Source: Chitinophagaceae bacterium (GTDB taxonomy: Bacteria; Bacteroidota; Bacteroidia; Chitinophagales; Chitinophagaceae). Taken from it: 64,000 nucleotides of DNA. This document shows positions 9,348 through 18,363 of the stretch, piece after piece. How positions within the stretch are numbered: position 1 is the stretch's first letter; each line of letters starts with the position of its first letter. The position numbers and the translations under genes are program-made. The stretch spans positions 1,525,593 to 1,589,592 of the forward strand of contig JALHNJ010000001.1 of assembly GCA_022843585.1 (NCBI GenBank). The letters are read 5' to 3'. Under the pieces are notes generated by a model that did not search any database, was not told the origin of the DNA, and saw nothing but the letters and a program-made list of their open reading frames with translations.

Positions 9348-10860
9348 GACCGGACAACTCAAATTTTTTGATGTTGTCCGGTTTTTTTATTTCGCTGAAA
9401 CCCTTGTCCAGCTTATATATCAGCTCTACCACTGAATTGAGTCGAACAGTTCGAAATGCATTTCCATCAAAACTTAGTTTTTCTGGATATATCGAACTAA
9501 TTATTTGTCTCCGTTCTTCTGAAGTTCCTGATTCGAAAAGCAAATCGAGCTTACACAAAGATTCTAATGCAGTATTAATTCTTGATTGTAAATTGTTTGT
9601 TTCAGGAATACAATCTTGCAGTTTTGCTTCTAGTATATTAATCCTCGCATTACATTCTGTCTTGATCTCCCTAAAATCTTCTGCTTCAATTTTTTGATCT
9701 ACAAGCATCTCTCTCGCTTTTTTAAGCCGGTTATTATAATGCTCGAGTTCTCCCATTATCTTCTTTCTTTCACTTCCTGTTGCTTCGTTATTGACTTTTA
9801 ACATAGCAGATATTAGTTCAGTGAAAACTTCTCCACTACCGTGCCGTGGTACGAATTTTTTCAAATCTTCAACAAAAAGCTCATTTATTTTTTCGGCATT
9901 ATATCTTCCTTTGCAAGGGGAAATGCAATGATAATAGGAGTAACTTTTACTATATCCTTTTGAAATACTGGCAGTAAAAGGTCTGTTGCATAATGGGCAA
10001 GTTAGAAAACCTCTTAATGGAAATTCTTCTCTTGATTTGAGTCGAACAGTTGAAGTGGTTTTTTTTCTTCCATTGATAATATCCTGAACTTCGTAAAAAA
10101 GTGATGTAGTAATAATTGGCTTGTGTAAGCCGTCAACAACCTGTGCTTCTTCATCTTTAAATTTTGGTATTGCAATTTTTCCGCAATAGATTGGATTATG
10201 AATCAGCGCCCAGAAATTTGCACGACCGCATTTCAAGCCTCTTCTAACTGCCTCTTTCCTGATCTGATCAATTTGAAATTGTTCCTTAGCTATTTCTTCA
10301 AACGCCCATTTCATTATGGTTGCGCCGGGTTCCACCGGCTCAATATATTTTCGCCCGTTCTCTGCAGTCTTGTTGATGTAACCTACGGGTGCAGAAGCCA
10401 TCCATCTTCCTTCTTTTTTAGCTCTCCGCATACCATGAAAAACATTTAATGCCCTACGGTCATTTTCAACTTCAGGTGCTGCGAGATAAAACGCCAGCAT
10501 CATTTTGTTTTCTGGTACCGATAAATCAAGTGGCTGTTCTACTGCTTGTGGTTCGACACCCAACTTTCTTAATACATTAATCATCTGGTAGGCATCACCC
10601 GCGTTCCTGCTGAAGCGATCCCATTTAGTAAATAATACCAGGTCAGATTTACCTTTGTATTTTTTCAAGTCAATCAGCAATCGTTTCCATTCGGGGCGGT
10701 TAAATGTTTTAGCCGAATGATCTTCAAAAATTACTTTTCGAATTGAAATATTGTTTATTTCACAAAACCGGCGTAAAGTTTCATCCTGGGCTCGCTGCGA
10801 ATAGCCTACATCAGCTTGTTCATCTGTACTAACTCTTACGTATAGATTGGCGGTTTTCAT
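9316..10860 (-). CDS. Large serine recombinase (integrase of the element)
   Basis: A 514-residue site-specific recombinase. The resolvase-type catalytic domain is N-terminal (LYVRVSTDEQ, nucleophile Ser11; KWDRFSRN near residue 80). A recombinase domain follows, then a zinc ribbon with Cys288, Cys291, Cys312 and Cys316, and a coiled-coil region near 355-430. The last ten codons are the antisense of the tRNA-Cys 3' half, and the preceding dozen antisense of its terminator, giving the tail SGLEVPSRFELL. That places the attachment site at or near the tRNA 3' end. The start overlaps the small upstream gene by 32 bases. It is expected to integrate and excise the element. Confidence 0.93.
   Translation of the reverse strand: MKTANLYVRVSTDEQADVGYSQRAQDETLRRFCEINNISIRKVIFEDHSAKTFNRPEWKRLLIDLKKYKGKSDLVLFTKWDRFSRNAGDAYQMINVLRKLGVEPQAVEQPLDLSVPENKMMLAFYLAAPEVENDRRALNVFHGMRRAKKEGRWMASAPVGYINKTAENGRKYIEPVEPGATIMKWAFEEIAKEQFQIDQIRKEAVRRGLKCGRANFWALIHNPIYCGKIAIPKFKDEEAQVVDGLHKPIITTSLFYEVQDIINGRKKTTSTVRLKSREEFPLRGFLTCPLCNRPFTASISKGYSKSYSYYHCISPCKGRYNAEKINELFVEDLKKFVPRHGSGEVFTELISAMLKVNNEATGSERKKIMGELEHYNNRLKKAREMLVDQKIEAEDFREIKTECNARINILEAKLQDCIPETNNLQSRINTALESLCKLDLLFESGTSEERRQIISSIYPEKLSFDGNAFRTVRLNSVVELIYKLDKGFSEIKKPDNIKKFELSGLEVPSRFELL
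9350..9388 (+). terminator. Rho-independent terminator after tRNA-Cys
   Basis: A 9-bp perfect stem (9350-9358 with 9373-9381, CCGGACAAC/GTTGTCCGG) is extended by A-T pairs and followed directly by seven T residues (9382-9388). It terminates the tRNA transcript. It lies wholly inside the 3' end of the recombinase gene read on the other strand. Confidence 0.85.
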
Positions 10861-11014
10861 TTCTTAAGATTTGGTCTACTGCAATGTACGCTAAAATGTT
10901 TAGCAATTTAATTATTTCAGCTGCTTCTTCCAATGAAATTTGCTCTCCATGATTTGCATAAACTTCTTTTACTCTTTCGGGTTTAAGTACCTCAATCGTC
11001 ACAACTCTATTCAA
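10829..11014 (-). CDS. Small recombinase-associated protein
   Basis: A 61-residue protein with an acidic central helix (ISLEEAAEIIKLLNILAYIAVDQIL). Its start overlaps the end of the coupling-protein gene by 8 bases and its end overlaps the recombinase start by 32, so it is sandwiched in a translationally coupled set. The family is not recognised. The position suggests a recombination accessory or directionality protein, but no DNA-binding motif is clear. Confidence 0.55.
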   Translation of the reverse strand: MNRVVTIEVLKPERVKEVYANHGEQISLEEAAEIIKLLNILAYIAVDQILRNENRQSIRKS

Positions 11015-12971
11015 TTTCTTTGGCTTTTTTTAATTGATCAACTTCAATCGCAATAAGATTTTTAATATCCACTTTTACCTGGAAATAGTTGTCTGAGATA
11101 TCTTGGGTAGTGATAGTTCTATTGTCCGGTATCTCGCAGAATTTCGAAGCTTCGTATGATAACTGGTCATGATTATTTTGTATTTCAGCATGAAACATTT
11201 TTAATTTTATTTTTTGGGTTGGATCGTCTGCTATCATTCCAACGAACTCACCACTGGAAAGCCCTGCAATCTTAGAAGCAGGTACTGCATAATCCAGTTG
11301 TTTTGATTTGCTGATGGAGGTGTCATTCCTGTTGATGGATAAACTTTCCCGGTCCTGCATTATTTTCCCGAACCTTTCTGAGAGTTGCTTGGCTGTATCA
11401 CCGGTAACCTGGCCACTAAGGATATTCCCTGTAATATTCATAATGACCTCTGCCTGGTCTTTGCCATAATCTTTTTTTAACTGGCTAAAATCCTGCATGC
11501 CTAAGGTTGTCGCAACCTTATTACTTCTAGCAGTGGCTATCAGAGAGTCAATATTGTTAAAAAATATGGTCGGGAATTCATCAAAGACAAGACTGCATTT
11601 CAGCATTTCTTTTTTGTTGACCTGCCTCACCAATCTTGAAACGTATAATGACAGGACTGCTCCATAGATCTGTTGTTTTTCCGGATTGTTGCCCACGCAA
11701 ACGATCTTTGGATGTTTGGGATTGTTTATATCCAATGAAAAATCATTTCCTGATAACACCCAATAAATCTGGGGTGAAGCTAAACGAGCCATTCCGATTT
11801 TGGCACTTGCAATCTGTCCTTCCAGCTGTTCCATTGCATCATTCTGGTAAGCTGTGATAAAGGGATTGATGAGCACTTCTATCTCTGGCTGTGAATTTAG
11901 CACAGGAAACAATTCATCATACGAAACCTGCATTAATTCTATAACATGAGGCAACGTACAATACTTACCATTTTCATATGTGCGGAGAAACCATATAATT
12001 GCTGTAATAAAATTAATGGGCGATTCTACAAAGAAATCTCCCTGCTTATTGATCCAGTCTTTATTGAGTCCAAGCAATATCGTTCGTGCAGATTCTGATG
12101 CATCAGTAATATCGACCATTCTCGATGGGTCTAAGGGGTTACAACGATGAGACTGATTAAGGTTGTCGAAGTTGATCACATAAAATTTCGGAGTAACTGA
12201 GTAGTTTGTTTTGTTTTTCTGTAACCAATTATAAGTGATCTTAGAAAGATCATCATACTTGAAATCGTAGATAAACATGGCAAAGCCTTTTTCGATATGC
12301 TGTTTGATCACATGCTGGATAACAAAATAGGATTTACCAGCTCCCGGACTTCCTATTACAAGGGTAGCACGAAATGGATTAATTATATTGATAAAACTTT
12401 TTCTTGTTATGCCCTTTAATTTATAGACAGCTGGAAGGTTAACAGAAAATTCATTCTGAAGCAATCGTTCCTCTTGAGGAAATGATTCATTTAATTCATT
12501 GAATATGTCATTGGACAACCTCAACTTAATTAGCCGTGAAAGCAAAGTGCCGTTACTTAGAACCAGCAGAAAGCCGATAGATGCAATTGACATATAGCTA
12601 ATGCCGATTGTGGATGCCTTGCCTTTGAGATTTAATATGAAACCGGAAACGAAGTATAAAATAAGCCCTGTTAAAATGCCAATGATGATTCTTTTGATTT
12701 TTAGTTTTTCTTCTTTCTTTCCTTTAGCACCAATAAGTGAAATTAATAGCAGGCTTACTGCAAACAATTTTGAATTCCAGATGGTTTTGAATAAGCCTGT
12801 GTCAGCTATATTTTTTAATAGCCGATCCGAAATCTCAGAGGACAATCCCCAATGATCGAACAGCCCATAACAACAGTAATAAAAATGTAATACAAGAATG
12901 GTAATAGCTGCCAATCTTGTAAAGTCAAGTATCTTCCTTAATCCCACTTCATTTTCACCAGTCCCTGCCAT
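11007..12971 (-). CDS. mobC: Type IV coupling protein MobC/TraG-like (VirD4 family)
   Basis: A 654-residue ATPase that should link the relaxosome to a type IV secretion channel. The start at ATG 12971 lies 4 bases after the relaxase stop; the frame stays open upstream but that part lies inside the relaxase gene. Membrane helices come first (about residues 15-45, 70-80, 95-112 and 120-140), then Walker A GSPGAGKS (about 207-214), Walker B LVFDEFP and the conserved GMQDFSQLKKDYG loop. The closest known type is MobC of Bacteroides mobilisable elements. No other secretion genes are visible, so it would have to dock to a helper system. Confidence 0.88.
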   Translation of the reverse strand: MAGTGENEVGLRKILDFTRLAAITILVLHFYYCCYGLFDHWGLSSEISDRLLKNIADTGLFKTIWNSKLFAVSLLLISLIGAKGKKEEKLKIKRIIIGILTGLILYFVSGFILNLKGKASTIGISYMSIASIGFLLVLSNGTLLSRLIKLRLSNDIFNELNESFPQEERLLQNEFSVNLPAVYKLKGITRKSFINIINPFRATLVIGSPGAGKSYFVIQHVIKQHIEKGFAMFIYDFKYDDLSKITYNWLQKNKTNYSVTPKFYVINFDNLNQSHRCNPLDPSRMVDITDASESARTILLGLNKDWINKQGDFFVESPINFITAIIWFLRTYENGKYCTLPHVIELMQVSYDELFPVLNSQPEIEVLINPFITAYQNDAMEQLEGQIASAKIGMARLASPQIYWVLSGNDFSLDINNPKHPKIVCVGNNPEKQQIYGAVLSLYVSRLVRQVNKKEMLKCSLVFDEFPTIFFNNIDSLIATARSNKVATTLGMQDFSQLKKDYGKDQAEVIMNITGNILSGQVTGDTAKQLSERFGKIMQDRESLSINRNDTSISKSKQLDYAVPASKIAGLSSGEFVGMIADDPTQKIKLKMFHAEIQNNHDQLSYEASKFCEIPDNRTITTQDISDNYFQVKVDIKNLIAIEVDQLKKAKEIE

Positions 12972-12975
12972 AAGA

Positions 12976-14241
12976 TTATGAATTGTTTTTTCGTTTCTTC
13001 TTTTTTGTTTTCTTTTTAAGTTGAAAGGGGACAGCGCCGGAATGACTTCCTGCATAAAGCAGTGTATCTATAAGACCGATATTTTTTTCCTGTTCTTGAT
13101 CTTGTTCCGAGAGAATGTTTTTAGAATTGCCAACTTGTTTTGTTTCTGAAACGGGCTCCGGCACTTTATTGTTTGTTTCTGCCTTAGCCTGGCCTGAACT
13201 AATTCTTGCAATAGTCGCTTTTGCACTATACTGTTTTCCAAGATCAGAACCGTTAAATACTGTCTTTGAAATATTATCAACATACGTGAGACCAAATACG
13301 TCGCCATTGCTGCTGCGCCTTTCCAGTATAAATATTCCTTCTTTCTTTAATTGTTCTGAGAATTCTTTAAAAGAACCAGGATTTTGATGAAGGACTTTAT
13401 TGATCGATAGTCGTGTCGCATCTTTGAAATTTTCCCGCGCTGCTTTGTTATTCTCAAATTTCTCCTGGAGGTTTTTTAAAGTTGGGCTAAGTTGGAGTGA
13501 ACTCGCTTTGATTGGAACTCCGCTTTTATGTCCGGATTCATCTAGTATACGGTAGTAAAGACCTCCGCTTTTAAAGACCCTTCCTTTTTCATCGCCACGG
13601 TCTGCTACAACATTAAACTGCCTGAGGGCTGCATTGAACTCTGGTAACGATGTAAATTTATATTGGCTGTAAATTTTACTGACGACATTGGCAATAGCTT
13701 TCTTTGTTTCAACTTTTCCATAGGTTATTTTTTCAGGGGTGATAGGCAGAATTTGAGTTGTGGTAAGATGTTTTTTATCAGCCTTGATAAGCTTAAAAGT
13801 TTTCTCAACTTCTTTGCGGGCGACTTCCGATTGGTTGCGGCCAATATTATGGGTGTTGATCCTGCTTCCATCTGCCCGAATTGTGGTGGCTATTATATGT
13901 ATATGAGGATGCCCTGCATCTGAATGCTGATACAAAAGGTAAGGCTGTTCAGAAAATCCCAGTCTATTCATATAAAGAGTGGCTATATCAATTAGCTTGT
14001 CTTTGTTTAATTTTTCTGATGGGTGAAAATTCAATGATATATGCAATGTCTTTGTACTTGCCCTGTCGTTGAGGGTATTTCTTTTTTCCAGACCTGCCAT
14101 CTTTTGCGTAAAATTCATGTCTGCTGCATTGAGTATATAATTACCCGCAAAAATGCATTCTGCCGTTCCTTTCTTTATTTTATTTTCGTTATAATTCATA
14201 GCATCATGTAACCGGTGAGGTGTATTTATTCTTGCGACCAT
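12976..14241 (-). CDS. mobB: Relaxase MobB (MOBP type)
   Basis: A 421-residue relaxase/mobilisation nuclease expected to nick oriT and stay bound to the transferred strand. Tyr17 (AMNYNENK) is the likely nucleophile. The metal-binding histidine motif is complete: His106 followed by HPHIHI with His111, His113 and His115. The catalytic half ends near residue 180. The C-terminal half is helical and ends in a very basic run rich in Lys. The start overlaps the end of mobA by 16 bases. Confidence 0.92.
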   Translation of the reverse strand: MVARINTPHRLHDAMNYNENKIKKGTAECIFAGNYILNAADMNFTQKMAGLEKRNTLNDRASTKTLHISLNFHPSEKLNKDKLIDIATLYMNRLGFSEQPYLLYQHSDAGHPHIHIIATTIRADGSRINTHNIGRNQSEVARKEVEKTFKLIKADKKHLTTTQILPITPEKITYGKVETKKAIANVVSKIYSQYKFTSLPEFNAALRQFNVVADRGDEKGRVFKSGGLYYRILDESGHKSGVPIKASSLQLSPTLKNLQEKFENNKAARENFKDATRLSINKVLHQNPGSFKEFSEQLKKEGIFILERRSSNGDVFGLTYVDNISKTVFNGSDLGKQYSAKATIARISSGQAKAETNNKVPEPVSETKQVGNSKNILSEQDQEQEKNIGLIDTLLYAGSHSGAVPFQLKKKTKKKKRKNNS

Positions 14242-14621
14242 TTTTCATAGCATTGATTCATGCGCAATTTTATATGTTCAATTTTATTCAATAATTCTGT
14301 ATGCAGGTTATAGTGTTGGGTAATCCAGAATCTGAATTCAGGAATTTTATCCAGCAAGTGTAATTTCTTTACAGCCTGGTTAAAATTATTCCCAATAGCG
14401 TTCAATTCTTTTTTTAGCTGTAGCATTTCATTCAAGAATTCATCTGCAGACTCGTTCCTGAATTTTATCACAACCGGTTTTTGAAGCACTACCTTGCGTA
14501 GATAATTACTCAATGCCCTTTCAGTAGTTTTTTTATATAGTGTTGTTAGCGTTTCCAGTTCGATTTCATTCATACGCATTTTCACAAAGTGCTTTCTGAC
14601 CATTTTCTTTTCTTTCTTCAT
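14226..14621 (-). CDS. mobA: Mobilisation accessory protein MobA (ribbon-helix-helix)
   Basis: A 131-residue basic protein of the MobA/MobC relaxosome-accessory family of Bacteroidota. The N-terminus (KHFVKMRMNEIELETL) reads like a ribbon-helix-helix beta strand plus helix. The signature NAIGNNFNQAVKKLH in the middle is typical of relaxosome accessory proteins, and the C-terminus is helical. It presumably binds the hairpin DNA just upstream and recruits MobB, whose gene overlaps its end. The start is the ATG at 14621; a second ATG a few codons in (MVRKHF) is possible. Confidence 0.85.
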   Translation of the reverse strand: MKKEKKMVRKHFVKMRMNEIELETLTTLYKKTTERALSNYLRKVVLQKPVVIKFRNESADEFLNEMLQLKKELNAIGNNFNQAVKKLHLLDKIPEFRFWITQHYNLHTELLNKIEHIKLRMNQCYEKWSQE

Positions 14622-14660
14622 CTTCCCCCTGGTTTGAAAATCATTTACATTTCGCTATGC

Positions 14661-14740
14661 TCCCGCACGAGTTCCGAGTGCAGGGCAAGATCAAACGTGC
14701 CACGTTTGTACATCTTGCCGTGTCCGGGAACAGGGACACT
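14661..14740. other. Candidate origin of transfer (oriT) with nested hairpin
   Basis: Just upstream of mobA is a nested inverted repeat. The outer arms are GCAAGAT (14685-14691) and ATCTTGC (14712-14718). The inner perfect palindrome is AAACGTG-C-CACGTTT (14693-14707). A second repeat, GTGTCC/GGACAC with an 8-base spacer (14720-14739), follows at once. The position directly before mobA-mobB and the dyad layout are what is expected for a Bacteroides-type oriT. The nick site cannot be placed by eye. The remaining intergenic bases up to 14943 show nothing else clear. Confidence 0.6.
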
Positions 14741-14943
14741 CTTCCTGTGGTCAGGCTTGCAATAGTTTTAAAATGGAACGTAGCTTAATTGGTTGGCCGG
14801 GAGACAATAAAGGGGGGAGTTGTTTTGTTTTCATGGCTCATCATTTTCAGTTTCACAATACAAAATTTCGAAGTCAGCATAAAGGTAAATGATGACTAGT
14901 AAGTGCGCAATACATGGCTATTTTTTTACCACCTGGAGAATCA

Positions 14944-15741
14944 TTATAGTGATAAAGGTTGTGTTCTGAATTCTTTCAGGTTAAGAAAGAAGCCCCTGCA
15001 TTCTGTCATACCTTCCCTGAACAATTTCCAGAGCAGTGATGAACCTAATGCTGCTAATGTGGAATTGATGAACAGATCCTGTTTTTGTAATGCTTCGGCA
15101 AGTGAACAACTGGGAGAGTTATTATCATCTGTTGATAGCAGCATTTCTTTGAATTCTTCTGTAACAAAAGGTAAAGTACCGACCCCAATAAATTTGTTGG
15201 AAGAGGGTTGTATGACGGGCTCAACAGTTGAGAGAATTACCTGGCCTGTATTCCGTTCGTTGCCATAATCCATCCAGTAAATGGGACGATTTATTTTCTC
15301 CACATTATTATCAGTTTTGTTTGCTTTCAAATGGGCTGCAATATCAAACCTTGATACAACGGAATCCGTACAGCTAATGGTAATATTCGCACTGAATTCA
15401 TCCTCTTTTTTATAGGAACTTTGTTTGTCAAATTTTTGCGGAATTGCTTTCCAGTTCGTCCCGAAGAAGCGGTTGAGCCTATTGATCAGTGCTACTGATT
15501 TACAGAGGCCGATTTCAGATGAAGCAAAAAGCTGCCTACCTATATTAGCTGCTGTGATAATGTCGTCGTCAAATGCGCGGACAAAAATGCCAGGATGCCC
15601 TAATTGCAACAGCGAAATATTGATTCTTGCGAGTGAGGATAGAACCTGACTGCCAGTTCCACCCGTGCCTATTAGATTTATGATAATTGGATTGGTTGGA
15701 TTGATGATATAATTATCTGTAAAATGCATTTTTGGTTTCAT
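14944..15741 (-). CDS. PRTRC ThiF-family E1-like protein
   Basis: A 265-residue E1-like adenylyltransferase of the PRTRC cassette. The nucleotide loop LIGTGGTGS (residues 23-31) and the E1 core with FDDDII, AANIGRQ and the following Lys81 are all present, so ATP binding and C-terminal adenylation of a small ubiquitin-like protein are plausible. Candidate catalytic cysteines are Cys124 (ISCTD) and Cys212 (SPSCSLAEA). The start is ATG 15741, which overlaps the PRTRC B stop as ATGA; the open frame upstream lies inside gene B. It is the last gene of the cassette, ahead of oriT. Confidence 0.88.
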   Translation of the reverse strand: MKPKMHFTDNYIINPTNPIIINLIGTGGTGSQVLSSLARINISLLQLGHPGIFVRAFDDDIITAANIGRQLFASSEIGLCKSVALINRLNRFFGTNWKAIPQKFDKQSSYKKEDEFSANITISCTDSVVSRFDIAAHLKANKTDNNVEKINRPIYWMDYGNERNTGQVILSTVEPVIQPSSNKFIGVGTLPFVTEEFKEMLLSTDDNNSPSCSLAEALQKQDLFINSTLAALGSSLLWKLFREGMTECRGFFLNLKEFRTQPLSL

Positions 15742-16454
15742 GTGATTATATCTTTTATGGTTTGTCTGCTGGGTAGCAGTATATCTGATGGAAACATTCT
15801 TTCGGTCTTTACCTGCTGATGCCATATCTGCACAATATTTTTTTTTACCGGGATAAAGCCTTCGAGACAGTGACTAAAGTAACTGTTCCAGAAATAGCTC
15901 TCCCATTGCCTTGTAAAATCTTCTAATGAAGAACTTTCATTTATATCAATATCTACCGTGCCCATACAGGTCTTTCCATCTTCGTAGATATTAAAGAAGG
16001 GAGCATGATACAGTACAGTGTTCCCGGTTGGTCTTTTATTTGTTTTTATCGCATAGATATAAAGGTCATCTCTTGTTGCCTTCCATAGTAAAGCAGGTAC
16101 GTATGCCTTGCCAGAAGGGATGCCCAGTTTCTCCTTGAATAGTAGCTGTACCTGTTTCGCCGGACTGTACCAAACAGCATAACCCATTGCAGCATTATCG
16201 ACATATAAAATATTAGGGGGAATTAATGATTGGGGAGCCAGGTATTGATTACCTGATTCCACGGAAGCGTGCAGGCATTCAGCCAGTTCATTTATTTCCA
16301 ACACCGACAGGGGATGAGCATTGATAGGTTTTCCATTTTGGTCTATGTCGTAAGCTTCAACATGCACTTTATGTTTGTCCGCTTTACTTTGATAAATAAG
16401 CAATGCTTTTTGTGGTTTATAAAACTGTGCAAATTCGGCTGTGATATTTTTCAT
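15738..16454 (-). CDS. PRTRC protein B, predicted E2-like
   Basis: A 238-residue protein of the PRTRC B family, which has been classed with prokaryotic E2-like (UBC-fold) proteins. The conserved core includes AYVPALLWKA, then LYHAPFFNIYEDGKTCMG. Within it, Cys163 sits where the E2-like catalytic cysteine is expected, after His150. A helical C-terminal part follows (WESYFWNSYFSHC). The gene is joined to both neighbours by ATGA overlaps. The E2-like role comes from family knowledge; it has not been shown for this protein. Confidence 0.85.
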   Translation of the reverse strand: MKNITAEFAQFYKPQKALLIYQSKADKHKVHVEAYDIDQNGKPINAHPLSVLEINELAECLHASVESGNQYLAPQSLIPPNILYVDNAAMGYAVWYSPAKQVQLLFKEKLGIPSGKAYVPALLWKATRDDLYIYAIKTNKRPTGNTVLYHAPFFNIYEDGKTCMGTVDIDINESSSLEDFTRQWESYFWNSYFSHCLEGFIPVKKNIVQIWHQQVKTERMFPSDILLPSRQTIKDIIT

Positions 16455-17539
16455 TTTATGGTATTTAAATAATAAATCAGTTCATCGAGAAGCGGAAAGA
16501 ATTTCTCTTCAAATTCCAGGTCATGTGTTTCCTTTTTTTGTGGGATAATGAATGCCTGCACAGAGAGCGGTTCATCGATAGCAGCATATTCCTGGATGCA
16601 GCTATTTACATATTCAATAACTTGGTCGTATAGCCATCCTTTTTCTTCCCACATAAAACTGATATAATGTTCAGGTTGTACCCGCTCTTCTTCGGTTGGA
16701 TCCGTAATCCCGGGTATGACATTATCACATAGGGTAATTGTTGAATAATTGGTCATTAAGTCCATCGTGGCAGACGCAATCTTCATCAATTGCTTATCAT
16801 TTCTTGTCTGAGGGTTAAAGTCATTTAATCTTTTGGAGAATTGTATTAGATGGGAAGCCTTGCTTAAATTCTTCAACATAAAACCACCCCCTTTATCCTG
16901 CAGTTTTAATTCATTTTTTATATCTCTTAGTTCGTCTTTTGTATAATCTTCGAAATTGTCCATTGTCCATTCTTTTATGGTTTCATAACAGCCAGCCAGA
17001 AAGCTTGAACTTTGCCAGTAGTAGGGTATGCTGGCTATTTGCAGAAAATAGGCAAAGATTGATGATAGTAGTCTTGCTCTTCTGTCCCGTTGTTTTATTA
17101 AATGATATAAGGGTCGTACGGGAATATAATAAAGTGATGTCCGGGTATTATAAATTTTAAGTGTTGATAAATAGGCTTTGTTGTTTTCATCCTGGAGAAT
17201 GGCGAGCATAAGATCTGGTCTTATAGCAGCTAGACACCCGGCCAGATGATTATATGCATACCAAATATTATGCGGGAATACTTTATCGTTCAATTCAGGT
17301 TTGGTAAAACCATAGAGATCCGAAAAATTTTTCACTGATCTGAAAAAGCAATGCTCAATGGACCTGTGGTCACTTAATGCTTTTACCTGTTCCATCATAG
17401 GCAGGAAACGGTGATTTAAAAAACCATCGGCAGCAGGTTCAACGGTACCGGTTTTTGGTTTTGTTTTTTTATGGCCGCTGCGTCGGGTAGCCTGTCGAGA
17501 CGGGCTACGAACCTTTCGATCTTGCTGTAGTAAAAACAT
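16451..17539 (-). CDS. PRTRC protein F
   Basis: A 362-residue, largely helical protein matching the position and style of PRTRC F. After a basic, Ser/Arg-rich N-terminus (first 35 residues) it has the segments WYAYNHLAGCLAAIRPDLM and ISFMWEEKGWLYDQVIEYVN. No catalytic motif is visible. It begins 52 bases after protein C ends and overlaps the start of B. Its molecular role in the cassette is unknown; it may be a scaffold or substrate adaptor. Confidence 0.75.
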   Translation of the reverse strand: MFLLQQDRKVRSPSRQATRRSGHKKTKPKTGTVEPAADGFLNHRFLPMMEQVKALSDHRSIEHCFFRSVKNFSDLYGFTKPELNDKVFPHNIWYAYNHLAGCLAAIRPDLMLAILQDENNKAYLSTLKIYNTRTSLYYIPVRPLYHLIKQRDRRARLLSSIFAYFLQIASIPYYWQSSSFLAGCYETIKEWTMDNFEDYTKDELRDIKNELKLQDKGGGFMLKNLSKASHLIQFSKRLNDFNPQTRNDKQLMKIASATMDLMTNYSTITLCDNVIPGITDPTEEERVQPEHYISFMWEEKGWLYDQVIEYVNSCIQEYAAIDEPLSVQAFIIPQKKETHDLEFEEKFFPLLDELIYYLNTIK

Positions 17540-17591
17540 ACTTTTTCGTGCTTTAATGGTTTTATGATCTTTGCTCTTTGTTGTTTCATAC

Positions 17592-17810
17592 TTATCCTTT
17601 TGTTCCTATGGTGGTGACAAACTGATATTGCACCTCATCCTCTTTGATCTCCGGCCCTTCGATCTTGGCAGTTGTAAGAAGCGGGTACGTGTTGGAATAA
17701 AAATTGAGTACTGCCTGTGCGGTCATAGTTTCAGCTGGATCATCCAGTCTTACCTGTTGACCGTCAAGCTCCATATAAAAAGCTCTTTTCAATGTGTTGG
17801 TGACTAACAT
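17592..17810 (-). CDS. PRTRC protein C, predicted ubiquitin-like
   Basis: A 72-residue protein of the PRTRC C (Prok_Ub) family, predicted to take a beta-grasp ubiquitin-like fold. The pattern of a short strand (KRAFYMELDGQQV), a helix (TAQAVLNFYSNTYPLL) and strands up to the end is consistent with it. It ends in -GTKG, so a free C-terminal glycine is available for adenylation by the E1-like protein. It lies between genes E and F in the same orientation. Confidence 0.85.
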   Translation of the reverse strand: MLVTNTLKRAFYMELDGQQVRLDDPAETMTAQAVLNFYSNTYPLLTTAKIEGPEIKEDEVQYQFVTTIGTKG

Positions 17811-17827
17811 AATTGTAATTTTTTTCG

Positions 17828-18346
17828 TTAGGAGAATAGTTCAAGGCTGCCATGTTTTTTACGGAGTTCGTCCATTTTGATTTTAATATCGTCTGCCTGG
17901 TCAGGAAAATTTTCAGGTCTTGGCATTGCACCAATTGCTTCACCCCATTTTTCTTTTTCTTCCAGCTCTGTAACTTTTTTCATTTGCATATCAAACTTCT
18001 TTTTCTTTTCCTCTTTTTCGATCTTTTGTTTTTTAGTTGATTCTTCCTCCATCTTTGATTTCTCCTTAGCCTTTTCAAGTTCTAAGACAAACTGTTTCAT
18101 ATTGCAGAATAAACCGTCTACTTCTTTCGCAGGTTGTTTCAATGCTTCAAAAAAACCATTGTCCAGTTCCTGCGGGGAGCCTTTGAAAAGCATAGGGGGG
18201 ATCGTTTTGCTGGCATCATCCCCAATATCCTCTTGTATTAATAATACTGATACTATCCAGCCTCCACTGCTTTCAGCTTTGATGGAAATATTCCAATCGC
18301 TTTTTAACTGCAAAGACTGTAACGTTTCGAAAAAATTCGTTTTCAT
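17828..18346 (-). CDS. PRTRC protein E
   Basis: A 172-residue protein. The N-terminal domain (FFETLQSLQLKSDWNISIK, then PPMLFKGSPQELDNGFFE) is the PRTRC E hallmark. A Lys/Glu-rich segment (residues about 90-130) reads as a coiled coil, and the short tail PRPENFPDQADDIKIKMDEL follows. The high Lys content would offer many acceptor sites for a ubiquitin-like modifier, which is only a suggestion. It follows the RadC-like gene by 17 bases. Confidence 0.8.
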   Translation of the reverse strand: MKTNFFETLQSLQLKSDWNISIKAESSGGWIVSVLLIQEDIGDDASKTIPPMLFKGSPQELDNGFFEALKQPAKEVDGLFCNMKQFVLELEKAKEKSKMEEESTKKQKIEKEEKKKKFDMQMKKVTELEEKEKWGEAIGAMPRPENFPDQADDIKIKMDELRKKHGSLELFS

Positions 18347-18363
18347 ACATTCATATTTATTGG

